A DNA stretch of 64,000 bases, taken from Monarcha castaneiventris obscurior (taxonomy: Eukaryota; Chordata; Aves; Passeriformes; Monarchidae). Location: contig JAMPIT010000230.1 of assembly GCA_026261815.1 (NCBI GenBank), forward strand, positions 43,546,501-43,610,500, read 5' to 3'. The translations under genes were made by a program, and so were the position numbers. How positions within the stretch are numbered: the first letter of the stretch is position 1; the number at the start of each line of letters is the position of its first letter. The notes beneath the pieces are model-generated. The model made no database searches. It was not told the DNA's origin and was given only the letters and a program-made list of their open reading frames with translations. Of this stretch, positions 37,601 through 47,738 are shown piece after piece.

Positions 37601-40600
37601 AGAATGTGTTTTGAAGCAGAGGAAATTTGCTGCAATTTTTTACCTATTGCATAAGGACTCTGCATTTTCACAACCAGCAGAGAATTAATTCAGAAACTCT
37701 CCTTTGTGTTAGATTTGATATACTTAACTTTCTGACATTAGTGGCAATTCATTAATTTGTAAAGCTTAAGGTAATTTGGATTATGTATTTACTATTGCTT
37801 AATATCTTAGAAGCTCTGAATTTAAGTTTATACAGTCTGACTCTCCTATCACAGACTAATGCTGGGTACATCAAACAGGATTAAGTTTATTATAATCTGG
37901 TGGACATACCCTGTGTAATCTCCTTGCAGTAGAGGAGTCAAACTTTTTATTTTTGTTGTAGCTGCTGCTTTCTTTTAGCAAAAAAAGTTTTGCATGTTCA
38001 GAAAATTGGCATGAAACTATTAAATTTGACCTGGAGAAGGACGTCATATTTAATCAAAGGTAGATACTGTTAGAAATTGGATTAATTTAAACTGAGAAGA
38101 AGCACAGTAACCAACTGGTATGTAGCTGCTTCAGTAGGTGGCTGCTGTTTAGTAGTCTCATATTGTGAAAAACAACCAAAACAGGGTTATTTACTTCTAA
38201 TAATAGCCTTAGCATTCTTAAACTTTATTTTCTTTGTTCAAAATCTGTAGATCTAATGTGTCTTGTAATTTTTGTTAAGTGTGGTCTCCAGAAAGCTGTT
38301 TCAATTTCAACAGACTCCTACAATCAGATCCAGTAGCTGGCTTTGCATTCTGGCATGCAGATCAAACAGCACACCAGCATTACCAAGACTAAACACTGAC
38401 CTTAACTTTTTAAATTTTTTTATTAGGAAGGCTGTTAAGGGAGAGTATGGGGATACCACCTGAGGAGTACTGGATTAGAAGTGGTGCTAGGCCCAGATTT
38501 ACCAGTCAAATACGTGGCAGTTTCTCACCTCCAGCAAAGAGCAAAGAACAAGGTACAACTTTCCCTGTGTGTTTTTGTTCTTAAGGAACATATGATACAA
38601 AATAGCAAGCATGTGATAGATGTATAAGATTTGAAAATAATAAAACTAGTCCTTGTTGCTTTGATGTTGTTGAAATGCCTGTCAGTGTATCTCGGATATA
38701 TTTATAGACTTCTCAAACCTAAACAGGGGAATAAAGATGCCTCATAGGTACTTCTGGGGATTTCTAAAAGGTATTACAGGAAATCAAAGCATTTAATGCT
38801 TTGATGTGGCCAAAGCCTTTATTAGTGCAAAGTTCTTACTGCTATAAACTGTAATGTTCATTCTTTATCCAGATAATGCTACTCTTGAGTGCATATGCAG
38901 TGGTATCTCCTAACCTTGATGAGTAAAACATATAGGGAGTCCTATGTGGTAGCTACATATGCCAATGCTCAGAAAAACTAGCATGAACCAACACTGCCCT
39001 GACACTGCTAAAGAATGATTGAGTGCAAATCATTGTGATCTAGTTAAGGAAAAGATGAAGGAATCAGTTATTTTAATAAAGTAAAGGCTTAGTTTCTCAG
39101 CTCCTGAAACAGAATGTTTTGGGTTGTTTTTTATTTTCATAGTCAGTGCTTCACTCGGAGTTCAGATTCTGGTTTTGATGCTTTCCAAGTGTGTTTGAGT
39201 GTAGGTGCTGTTGGAAGAGCTATGGAATTTGCTGTAGGGTGGGTATTGCTACTCTCCTGGGTCATGTGCATTCAGGTATCTCAGGATCAGTCTATCAAAT
39301 AATGGTGGGGGGGAGGCAATCTTCAGAGCAGACTGAATTGCTTCTCTTCAGTTCACTGATAACATACATCAGGTTTCCTATATCAACAGCCCAGTAGACA
39401 GAGTGTATTCCTTAGAGTTCCTTCTCTGCATTGCTTTCCTGCTTGAACATATTGGGGTTTGGGATTACTTGGCTCTTGCATTGGAGGCTTTCTATCTGCA
39501 TACTTTGGTGTTGTAGGGTTTTGTGTTTTAATGCTAGCCTGCTCTATAAAAGTTGAAAATATTTGACTTTAGCAGCACTGTTCTTGGCTCTACAACAATG
39601 CATAAAAATATGGTAATAGTTATAAAATAACTTGTACATTTAACTTCTAGCATGTCTTTTCTACATCTTTGAATTCATAGATAGTGCAGAAAACTGAGGA
39701 TGTTTGGTCTGTGTTATTCCTTGCTTATTCTCCCTCTTTTTCCAGCCCAGGTAGTTTGAAGAGGTCATCACATTCAGTGTTAGGAAGCAGGAACTGGTGG
39801 TTTCTGTATGCTGTTTGTGCCAATGGATGCCTCAGAAGTGCTATTAAAATTACATCTTCTTTAAAAATGTTGGCTATATTAGTATCTAGTTTTTCAAACT
39901 AAAGTGCCCTGCAAATAAGGGAGTTTGTCTAAACAAGGTATATTGCTTTAGCAGTAATATACACTAAATTTGACTTTTTGAGCAGCTTACTGATGGTGTG
40001 TAACTTCACAGGTCTGAAGTATTTAAAGGCAGTGTGTGAACTGGGTCACTTGGACAGCACTAACTAGTATTGAACACTTGAAAAATGAACTAGAGCAAAA
40101 TTATCCAATGCACTAGGTTCTTCTTTTACTACATTAACACCTATCCAAATTATGACCCAAAACACAATGAATCCAGAATTATGCTTAGACAGTGATTAAA
40201 TATTGTAGACATGTAAGACTTGCTTGACACATGTAGTGCCAATTTTATCTGCTACTAAAATGAATACAAAAAAGGGAGGGAGAAAGAGTAAACACCATAG
40301 ACCAGCTGGTGAAAGTCAAGGTTACATTTGCCTTGAGACCATGCATTGGAGAAATAACATCCATTGTATCTTACTTAGTGTGTCCCCCTTTGGTTAAACC
40401 AAAGAAGAAAAGGATTGGCAAGCCACCTTCAAAACGCAGAGACACGAGACATGAGGTGGAAGAAGTGGAACTGTGGGAGCTGCCTAAGCACAGCGTACGC
40501 AAAGGTTGGTACACAGTGACAAGCTACAAAATAACTGCTACAAGCATTTTTGCTACCTTGGGGACTAATCTTCCTCGGTTTGAACTGCAGGGATATTGGA

Positions 40601-41734
40601 TAGTTTGGGAAATAATAGCAAATGCTACGTATGCAGACAAGGTGGGGGTGAAGCAAGCTAAATTTGAGCACTTAATCACCTTGCTATGAATGCCAGTGTA
40701 GCTTTGACCAGGTTAGGTTCCTTCTTTGTTTAATGTAAGGATGGGGGAGGAAACCCACAGCAAAACCTGCAGTTTTAGTTTTAGTCTAGTTGCTCTTCAG
40801 ACTTGTACTGTCTTTTTAAAGTGCTGGGTCCTGTGTCACTTCGTAGTATATGGTTTTTTTAAGCCACTCATCTGTCTCAGCCCAAATAATTTGTAATGTG
40901 ATACAAGACAAATGAATACAGATAATTCTTAAGAAATCCTACTCCATAAAGTTTTATGGAGTAGGAACTTCTGGGTATTTTGGAGGAAGACAGGGTAAAA
41001 CAGTGGAGGGAAAAATCAAAATCAAGTGGATTCAGCAATAAATATGCCTTTGTGCATTTGTGTGAGAGTCTGAAAAAGTTGTAAATTGAAAAGGGTCAGT
41101 AGATATAAGAACCTACCTAAAAGATCAGATTTCTTTCTGGAAAAGAACAAGTTAGTATAGTAAAATGAACAAAAATATTCAATCAGGAAATAGATGAGTC
41201 AGTCTCTCTCTCATATATTAGACACTTTCATGTTGGAAACAAACTTAGGCTGAAGTGTCTTATTAGTGAAAATTAGCATCAGTCCTGAAGCCAGATTATT
41301 TGAACACTTTAAACCTTTAATTGCTGATCAGCTTTTAGTAGAATCATCCAGGAAACTTGCATAATCTCAAAATACTTCTTACATTTTTCCCAGAAACAGT
41401 TGATGTTTCTTGGATACATTCAACAATGTAGCTATAAAAGCACACTGAGAATGTGGTCTGAGCTTCATGTGGAACTCTTATCTGTTATGCTGGGATATTC
41501 TGAAGTCCAACACCACTCATGCACCGTTTATACTTGTTGGGAAGTTGAGTACATACTTCCAATATCAGACATCAGTGCCTGCAACAGGAAAAGGCAATTA
41601 CTGATATCTAGTTTTTCTTTGGAAGCAAATTGACATAGTTTGAAGATAGAATATATACATACCTTAATTTTTTTTTTCTTTCTTTTTTACCTTTAGGACA
41701 TGGAACAAGAAGGTCCCTCTCTAAGAAAAGATAA
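34630..41734 (+). CDS. BUC: Bucky ball / Velo1 homologue
   Basis: Probable orthologue of zebrafish Bucky ball and Xenopus Velo1, the disordered protein that builds the Balbiani body and germ plasm in oocytes. Coding exons: 34630-34777, 35548-37458, 38427-38552, 40379-40504, 41697-41734 (TAA at 41732-41734). They sum to 2349 nt, 782 aa; all four introns are phase 1 with GT-AG ends. The start ATG lies 13 nt after an acceptor at 34616. Residues 17-110 match the conserved Buc/Velo1 N-terminal block: PRPFFYAQP, NPWYLSHAFSPY, GNPYFPLYSVALHEYPGFFV, RPYFNAAPPSPMFYH, rich in Tyr, Phe and Pro. Next comes KETQTDP (116-122), a long Ser/Glu/Lys-rich disordered middle, an acidic block (about 561-583), a more ordered YGILRPSKGNFYQVGQRVLW region, and a basic tail with KPKKKRIGKPPSKRR, ending GHGTRRSLSKKR. 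No frameshift or stop interrupts it. Family identity rests on the N-terminal block; the function in birds is inferred. Confidence 0.85.
35745..35765 (+). other. BUC: LC8 (dynein light chain) binding-motif candidate in BUC
   Basis: Codons for KETQTDP, residues 116-122. They fit the canonical LC8/DYNLL consensus (K/R)xTQT, with the TQT anchor at residues 118-120. The motif lies just after the aromatic N-terminal block, in sequence that looks disordered, as such motifs usually do. Confidence 0.5.
40937..40966. repeat. Perfect 14-bp inverted repeat in BUC intron 4
   Basis: The arms TCCTACTCCATAAA (40937-40950) and TTTATGGAGTAGGA (40953-40966) are exact reverse complements separated by only GT. 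The structure lies in the intron between the fourth and fifth BUC coding exons. Its function is unknown. Confidence 0.85.
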
Positions 41735-41975
41735 TTGCAAATATTGGGGCATGAGGGGGGAAATACCAAAGGTTTGTTTTGTATAAATCCAACACTTGAT
41801 TATTATTCTCTTGTATATTTTGTAAGTTGCTGTTCACTCTAAAAGGGGTAAGAAGTGACACTGTAAAGACTGAGAACACAATTAAAATGGAATGAAGTAT
41901 TTAACACCAAAGTTGCCTTTTATAACTAGCACATCCACTATTTAAATAATAAATTTCATAGAATTGCATTTTGAG
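41735..41975 (+). other. BUC: Probable BUC 3'UTR and polyadenylation signal
   Basis: Short AT-rich 3' sequence with ATTAAA at about 41881-41886 and AATAAA at 41948-41953, about 215 nt after the stop. This would give a compact 3'UTR. Confidence 0.5.
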
Positions 41976-44900
41976 ACTTCTTGTGTTCCATCTTTACACA
42001 GTAGCGAAAAAACTTGAGATGGGCATGTATGTGCACAACTTCTATTACAGCGTGACCATTATTGCTGCCCTGTTCTTAAGCTCTGCAGCATTGTGAAGCC
42101 TGCCCATGTCATCTCATAGTCATATGATGTGGACAAGATTCTATCAGCTGGATTTCTTTTTTTGGTCAAAGTGTAAAGGAATATAGTTACAGCTATCAAG
42201 TCAAGTACTGTTTTAACGTTTGAAGGCAGTTCCTCAGATCTTACTCTCTTCAAACGTGATTGAGGACTAAAACTAAAGCACTGAGTTGATGTGATGCTTC
42301 CCCTCTCCTTCCCTTTTTCTCTGGAGATTTTTGAGTCCTTTATGGAGACCCTGAGCTGGAGTGATGAATCTGAAAGGTGAAACAGAAGTTTTTAGTGGTG
42401 TGCCCCATTTCCTGACTTCTTACTGATGCCTTCTATTATAGTTGATGGTGTCCCTGGAAGTCTCTTTATAGAACTAAGATGATAAAACTGGGTCTGTGCT
42501 GAGCTATCTTATGAATAATGGAAATAGACTGATCTAGATGAGGTGCATAGCTCAAAAATATGTAATTTTTTCCCTGCATCTATGAAGGCTATATCACTGT
42601 GTGAGAAGAATAAACATGATACTGCCAGTCTTGAATGATTCCCTAATTAAATGATAGTGTGAGTGAAAAAAGTAGGGAAACAAAAAAACCCCAGCAAAAC
42701 AAACACCTGGTTTTCCTTAAAAAAGGGTGAGGTGAATGGACAGAGCTTGTCTTTTGCCTCCTCTCCCATGTTCTTATTCTGTCTGTGCCCTAGAGTAACC
42801 TACATGGATAAAAGTAGCATTTCCTGTGACTGAGTTCAAGTTTTGTGCCTACCTATTACTAGTTTGACCTGTAACTTAAGTTATGTTGTTTTCCCTCTTA
42901 GTGAGGAGTACTGATGTTTCCCTACCCAACTGATCCTTATATATTATTTTTAATAGCACTTGCTAAATTGTAGCTACAGCAGAGCTTTAACAGCCTTTAC
43001 CACAAGCTGCTAGGGGAAGGAAGCCACTGTGATGACAAACTTTGAATTCCTTTTTACCTAAAGCAATGAAAGAAAATAAATGCAAGAAAAATTCTTATTT
43101 GGCTTCTGTGCTGCACAAAATCTCTGCACTGGAGCCTCAAAGGATGAAATAAGGAATTACTTCAAGCATGGAGCTTTTTAATACCCAATTCTGCTGACAG
43201 GCTTAGCTGTATCTTTTGCTGCTTATCTGCTAAAGGAATATTCATGATCTCACAATCAGATGCCATTCTTACTTTCAAGAATGGGTAATACTTGACAGGT
43301 ACTCCCAATGATCATGCTGGTCATCCTTTTACAGGTCTTGCACTACTCAGTGTGATTTCAACTCAGAAGCAAGAAGCAATTTAGGGCCTGGTGATGTTCC
43401 CAAGGGGATGTGAGGGAATAGCAGTAGGAGAGTTTAGGCAGCCCTTTGTCTGAAAAGAAATGCAATTTCAAACTGGTTATATCTTGTAGTACACCCATGC
43501 TATGCCCAATACTTAAAGTAGTATGCATGAATGCTCCAGCGTTCAAGAAACAATTGTTTGATAAGGTTATATGCAGTGTATTCTACTCCAACAGTACTAG
43601 TCCTGTGACCTTAAAACTAAATCTTCTACTTGGCTCTTTTTCCATTCAGCAGCATGGACAATTTGTGGATTTCATCTTAACTGGCTTACAGCTGAATCTA
43701 ATGTCCCAGTGGGTAAAACGGCCATGCTTCACAAAGGCTGTGAAGTACAAACTGCATTTAAAAGGCTGTGAATTCAAGCCCAGGCTCTTTTTATTCAGCC
43801 AGGTAACTAGGCACAGTGCTATTTGGTTTTGCAGATGCACATACGTGTCAGCTTTTGCTCCCACTGCAGCCAGACTGACTGCCCAGTGACTCACTGCAGT
43901 GCTGGCACTACTGCGAACTTGTAGCTGTCGCAGTACTGCATTGCCTTGGAAGTTTCCACATGCTTCCTGCAGCACCTCCTGAAAGGCAGCTGAAGAATCT
44001 ATTTGCTGCTTGGCACACCAGTAACAAACCTTAGAGGCCTCTGGGATTGCCATACTGACAGCATTGTTTGAACAGACTTACTGGCTGTGGCTCAGGATTT
44101 CTAAGTCATTATTTGTAGCTAACTGAATCCTCTGTTGCAAAGTGGGTGTGGTGTAATCACTGATGTGGAGCTGTGGGTTATGTTGGCTTGCCAGGTATTA
44201 ATACTGTACTTTAATATTCAGTTTGGTAGCACCTGGATGGCATAGAAATTTTTCCCTTTTACAATGTTTGGTGTTCTGCCTTATATTGGAGAATATTTAC
44301 TACAGGAATTCTATTAAAATCAAACAAAGGCAGATCAGAGCCAATGGCAAAAAAGGAAATAATCCCAAACCCCAAAACCCCTAGCACTCATGGCATGCTA
44401 ACTGAAGGCATACCAAGGAAAAACAAATTAATTCTTTCTTTAGAGTCCTCAGCTTCCCCTGACTCACTGCCACTGGCTGTCTCACTCAAAAAGACTGTAA
44501 ACCCAAACTAATTGCATGGCCAAAGAAGTAAGATAAATATCAGTATTTTTCCTGAAATACCTTTCTGACAAAAATGGTGCAGAGTATTCAGATAAAACAC
44601 CTGGGAAGCTGTATTGCCTTTGAGGTTTGTTTTAGCTGCATTTTACACTTACTTAGCTTCATGGGACTATATAATTATGCTATTATTATCACTTGGGCTT
44701 CAACAGAACATTCAAATGGAAACATGTCTACAAAGAAAGCCAGAAAAATGTTTTTTGAACAAAAACATTAAATGATTGATTTAAAAAACAAGGTTGGTCA
44801 GCCTTTCAAGACTATAACTTTCTATCCTGCTTTCTGCGTTTACTTCTACATGAACTGTTTTTCATTAGTCTAAAGGGATGTTGGTATTTATCTCTAGTCC

Positions 44901-45837
44901 ACATATTTTTAAAAGACTTATCTTAAATGACAGCTTTGGCAGTGCTTAAGATGCCAAATGATGACGTGAATCATACTTCTCAGCACTCTAGCCCTGGCTG
45001 TTAAAAGCACTCCTATAAATCTTGGTCTATTGAAACTGTTAGATTTTGAAATGCTTCTCTTTTGAGTTGCAGTAAAGACCTACATGTGTGGGATATGATA
45101 GAGACTTATAAAATTGGAAATGATATAGGGAGAACAAACAGGAATCAATTATTCACATACTTTCCAGTGCAAGATTAAAGGTGTGTGAAATTAAACTAGT
45201 AAGAAACAGTCTGAAAGCCAATTGCTACAGAATAATAAATAGAGAAGAAGAGCTCATTGCTGAGGAAAATGGCAAAGTTTACAAGAAATGAGTAGATATA
45301 AAAGAAAATACATATCCAAGGCTATTAAATACTAAAATCTAACCTATGATTCAAAGTACCTGTACTACAGGTACTCTCAGCAGTAGAGAGGGAGCATCTC
45401 AGTGAAGTAACAGAAATAAAGCCAGTGAGGTTGCACTGCTCTGCTGTGTAGGCATCTTCTATTAACCATGATTGGAAAGCTGGAGATACGAAGAGAGTGA
45501 TTTGGCATCTCAAACTTAGATTTGATACAAGTTAGAAATGGTCTCCTAAGCAATTTTTCTTAGTTGTTCACATAACAAACCCTGGTAGATACAAAGAGGA
45601 AGTCCATTAGCAAGGAAGGGGATTGCAAAGGAAAACTGAGTTTGTTTTTATTAAACTAAGCTTTAAAACAATTTTAAATGACAAAAGCTGAAGTAATTGA
45701 AGAGATCTTCAGTTGCCCCTGTTCTAGGCAAGCCTGAGTAAGAATTCTCTTGGAGTGCATCAGGTGAGTATCAGGTCTCCAGCATCTGTTCAATAATATA
45801 TAAATGCATAAATCTCAGCACCAAGTGTGGCAATACA

Positions 45838-45965
45838 AGAATCCTAGAATGGTTTGGGTTGGAAGGGACTGTAAAGATCATCTAGTTTCAACCTCCTGCC
45901 ACACACAGGGCCACTTCCCACTAGACCAGGCTGCTTAGAGCCCCATCCAACCTGGCCAAGAGAAT
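45838..45965 (-). mobile_element. CR1 LINE fragment
   Basis: Short reverse-oriented CR1 3' end. On the plus strand it reads 'atcctagaatggtttgggtt', 'ggaagggactgtaaagatca', 'cacttcccactagaccaggc' and 'agccccatccaacctggcc'. It is the least diverged of the shorter copies in this window. Confidence 0.92.
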
Positions 45966-47096
45966 CAGTCCATTACAGATCTCCCCATGCTATTTCAGCT
46001 GTTAAATCTTTTTGTGGGGGAAGAGCAAGGGCCTTAGAATGTGATGATGCTGCTGCTATAGGGAACTACCAGGAGTCAGCAGTAAATGCCATCACAGGGA
46101 GATTTGTTAAATACAAGCTAAAATACAACTCCACCTTCAAGCTCTGGGAAAGTGATAAAGAAGCTTTTTGTAAGTAGGCCTTGCTTATCTTGTTTTTCCT
46201 CAGAACATATTGTGAATGACTGGCAAGGAATGGGGGGGTTATTTTTACTAAATCAGTCTTAGACATGTAGGAGGAAGAAAAAACATTTTCATTTATATTT
46301 TCCCTTGTCCTCTCTTCCAAAGCTCTGGAGAAAATAAAAAAAAATAACTTAGATGCATTTTAGTCTATGGTTCCTTGATTTCACTGTTAATGTTCACTCT
46401 ACTATATTAGAACTTTATCATGTGGGGGTTTTTTCCAATCTTAGTCTCTGTGGTTATACTAAGTTCTATAGAAGTCCTTTCAAACAAAATCTAGTTTTCT
46501 CTTTCCTTTTCACAGTACCAATATCCTTCAGCTAGTTCCTCAAGTCACAGCTCTGTACCAATGTGCCTTCAGGTTTCAAAGAGAGTTGCTTACTGTAATG
46601 CTGTTTAATAGCTATCTCCATCTTCCTAACTGAGTTTGCAAGATTATTTAAAAGAAAAGTATGGTCAGTACATGAAGTCTACTAAGTACACAAAACTTCC
46701 TCTTCTTCCTGCTTACAAGTTCTTTACCACTGCTCTGTGATTTCATGCATATAGTTAAAAACTGTTTTGAGAGCCTTATGTTTATATTCTTGTGGGACAA
46801 TCCAAAAAAATGTTACCTCATCAAATGTAGTAAACATAAAAAGTTGGAATTTATTACCCCCAAGCCTTTTTAAAAGGAAATCTCCCTCAACTTGTATCAA
46901 AACAACTGATAGTGAAGAATATGCAGAAATTAATCTTTTAAATTTCTTACATAAAACCCCCCTTTAAAAATAACTAAATCTACTACCTGTTCACATTTAA
47001 GTTGAATATCTAACATCATTACACTTGGCTCCCACTTCTGTGGTTTAGACACTGTAGATGTTTCAGAACTGCGTATTAATGGTGGTGATGTTGATG

Positions 47097-47099
<3 letters not shown>

Positions 47100-47129
<30 letters not shown>
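47100..47129. repeat. (CA)n microsatellite
   Basis: An uninterrupted run of about 15 AC units, likely length-polymorphic. It lies about 600 bp beyond the RP9 stop, near or beyond the likely RP9 polyA site. Confidence 0.95.
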
Positions 47130-47133
<4 letters not shown>

Positions 47134-47199
47134 TGAGTCTTGCTGATGCTACATTTTTGTCTTAAAGTAAATCCCCTTGATTACCTTCTTTCTCCTGCA

Positions 47200-47738
47200 G
47201 CAGTACTCTTTATTTCCCTAGCTGCCAATATTAGGACAAGTACACAGAACTTCAGCACGTATGCGGAGAAAAAAAAATACAGTACAACCTGCTCCTTATA
47301 AGCACTGTAAATGAACTCTCAGTGCTCTGCATGGTGCAAACTGCAGTCCTGTTACAATCAGGCTTTGTAGATAATAAAATAACTTCATGGAGTAAAGACA
47401 CTTCAACAGACAGTCTGCTAATGCTGCAGATTTGTCGGTGATCCCGTGGTGGTTGCTGCTTTCTGCTGCTGGTCATGGGCAGCAATGCAGACGTCCCATC
47501 TGACCAAGACTGATGACCCTCAGCGTGGGTTTTACAGCACACAGATATGGTTTAATGCAGCTTTCTTCTTTCTGACTGCAGAGGGGGAGAAGAGGATGCC
47601 AGTGTACGATGCTGTATGCATACACATGTATGTTCCAAGTTTAATAAAGCCCTTTCTGGTGTTTTCCTCCTCATTCTTTGGATCTTTCCTTGCAGTTCAC
47701 AAGTAGAGAGGTCAATGATCATGCAGCAGTGACTGCTG
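47200..47738 (-). other. RP9: Probable RP9 3'UTR
   Basis: Non-coding sequence after the RP9 stop on the minus strand. A minus-strand AATAAA (TTTATT at 47209-47214) lies about 525 nt downstream of the stop and is the best polyadenylation candidate. Confidence 0.45.

Larger units (their letters stand above)
41976..47150. other. BUC-RP9 intergenic spacer
   Basis: About 5 kb between the convergent 3' ends of BUC and RP9. Apart from a CR1 fragment and a CA repeat I see no supported gene. Two overlapping opposite-strand open frames at 43446-44053 (147 and 135 codons) have no recognisable product. Confidence 0.5.
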
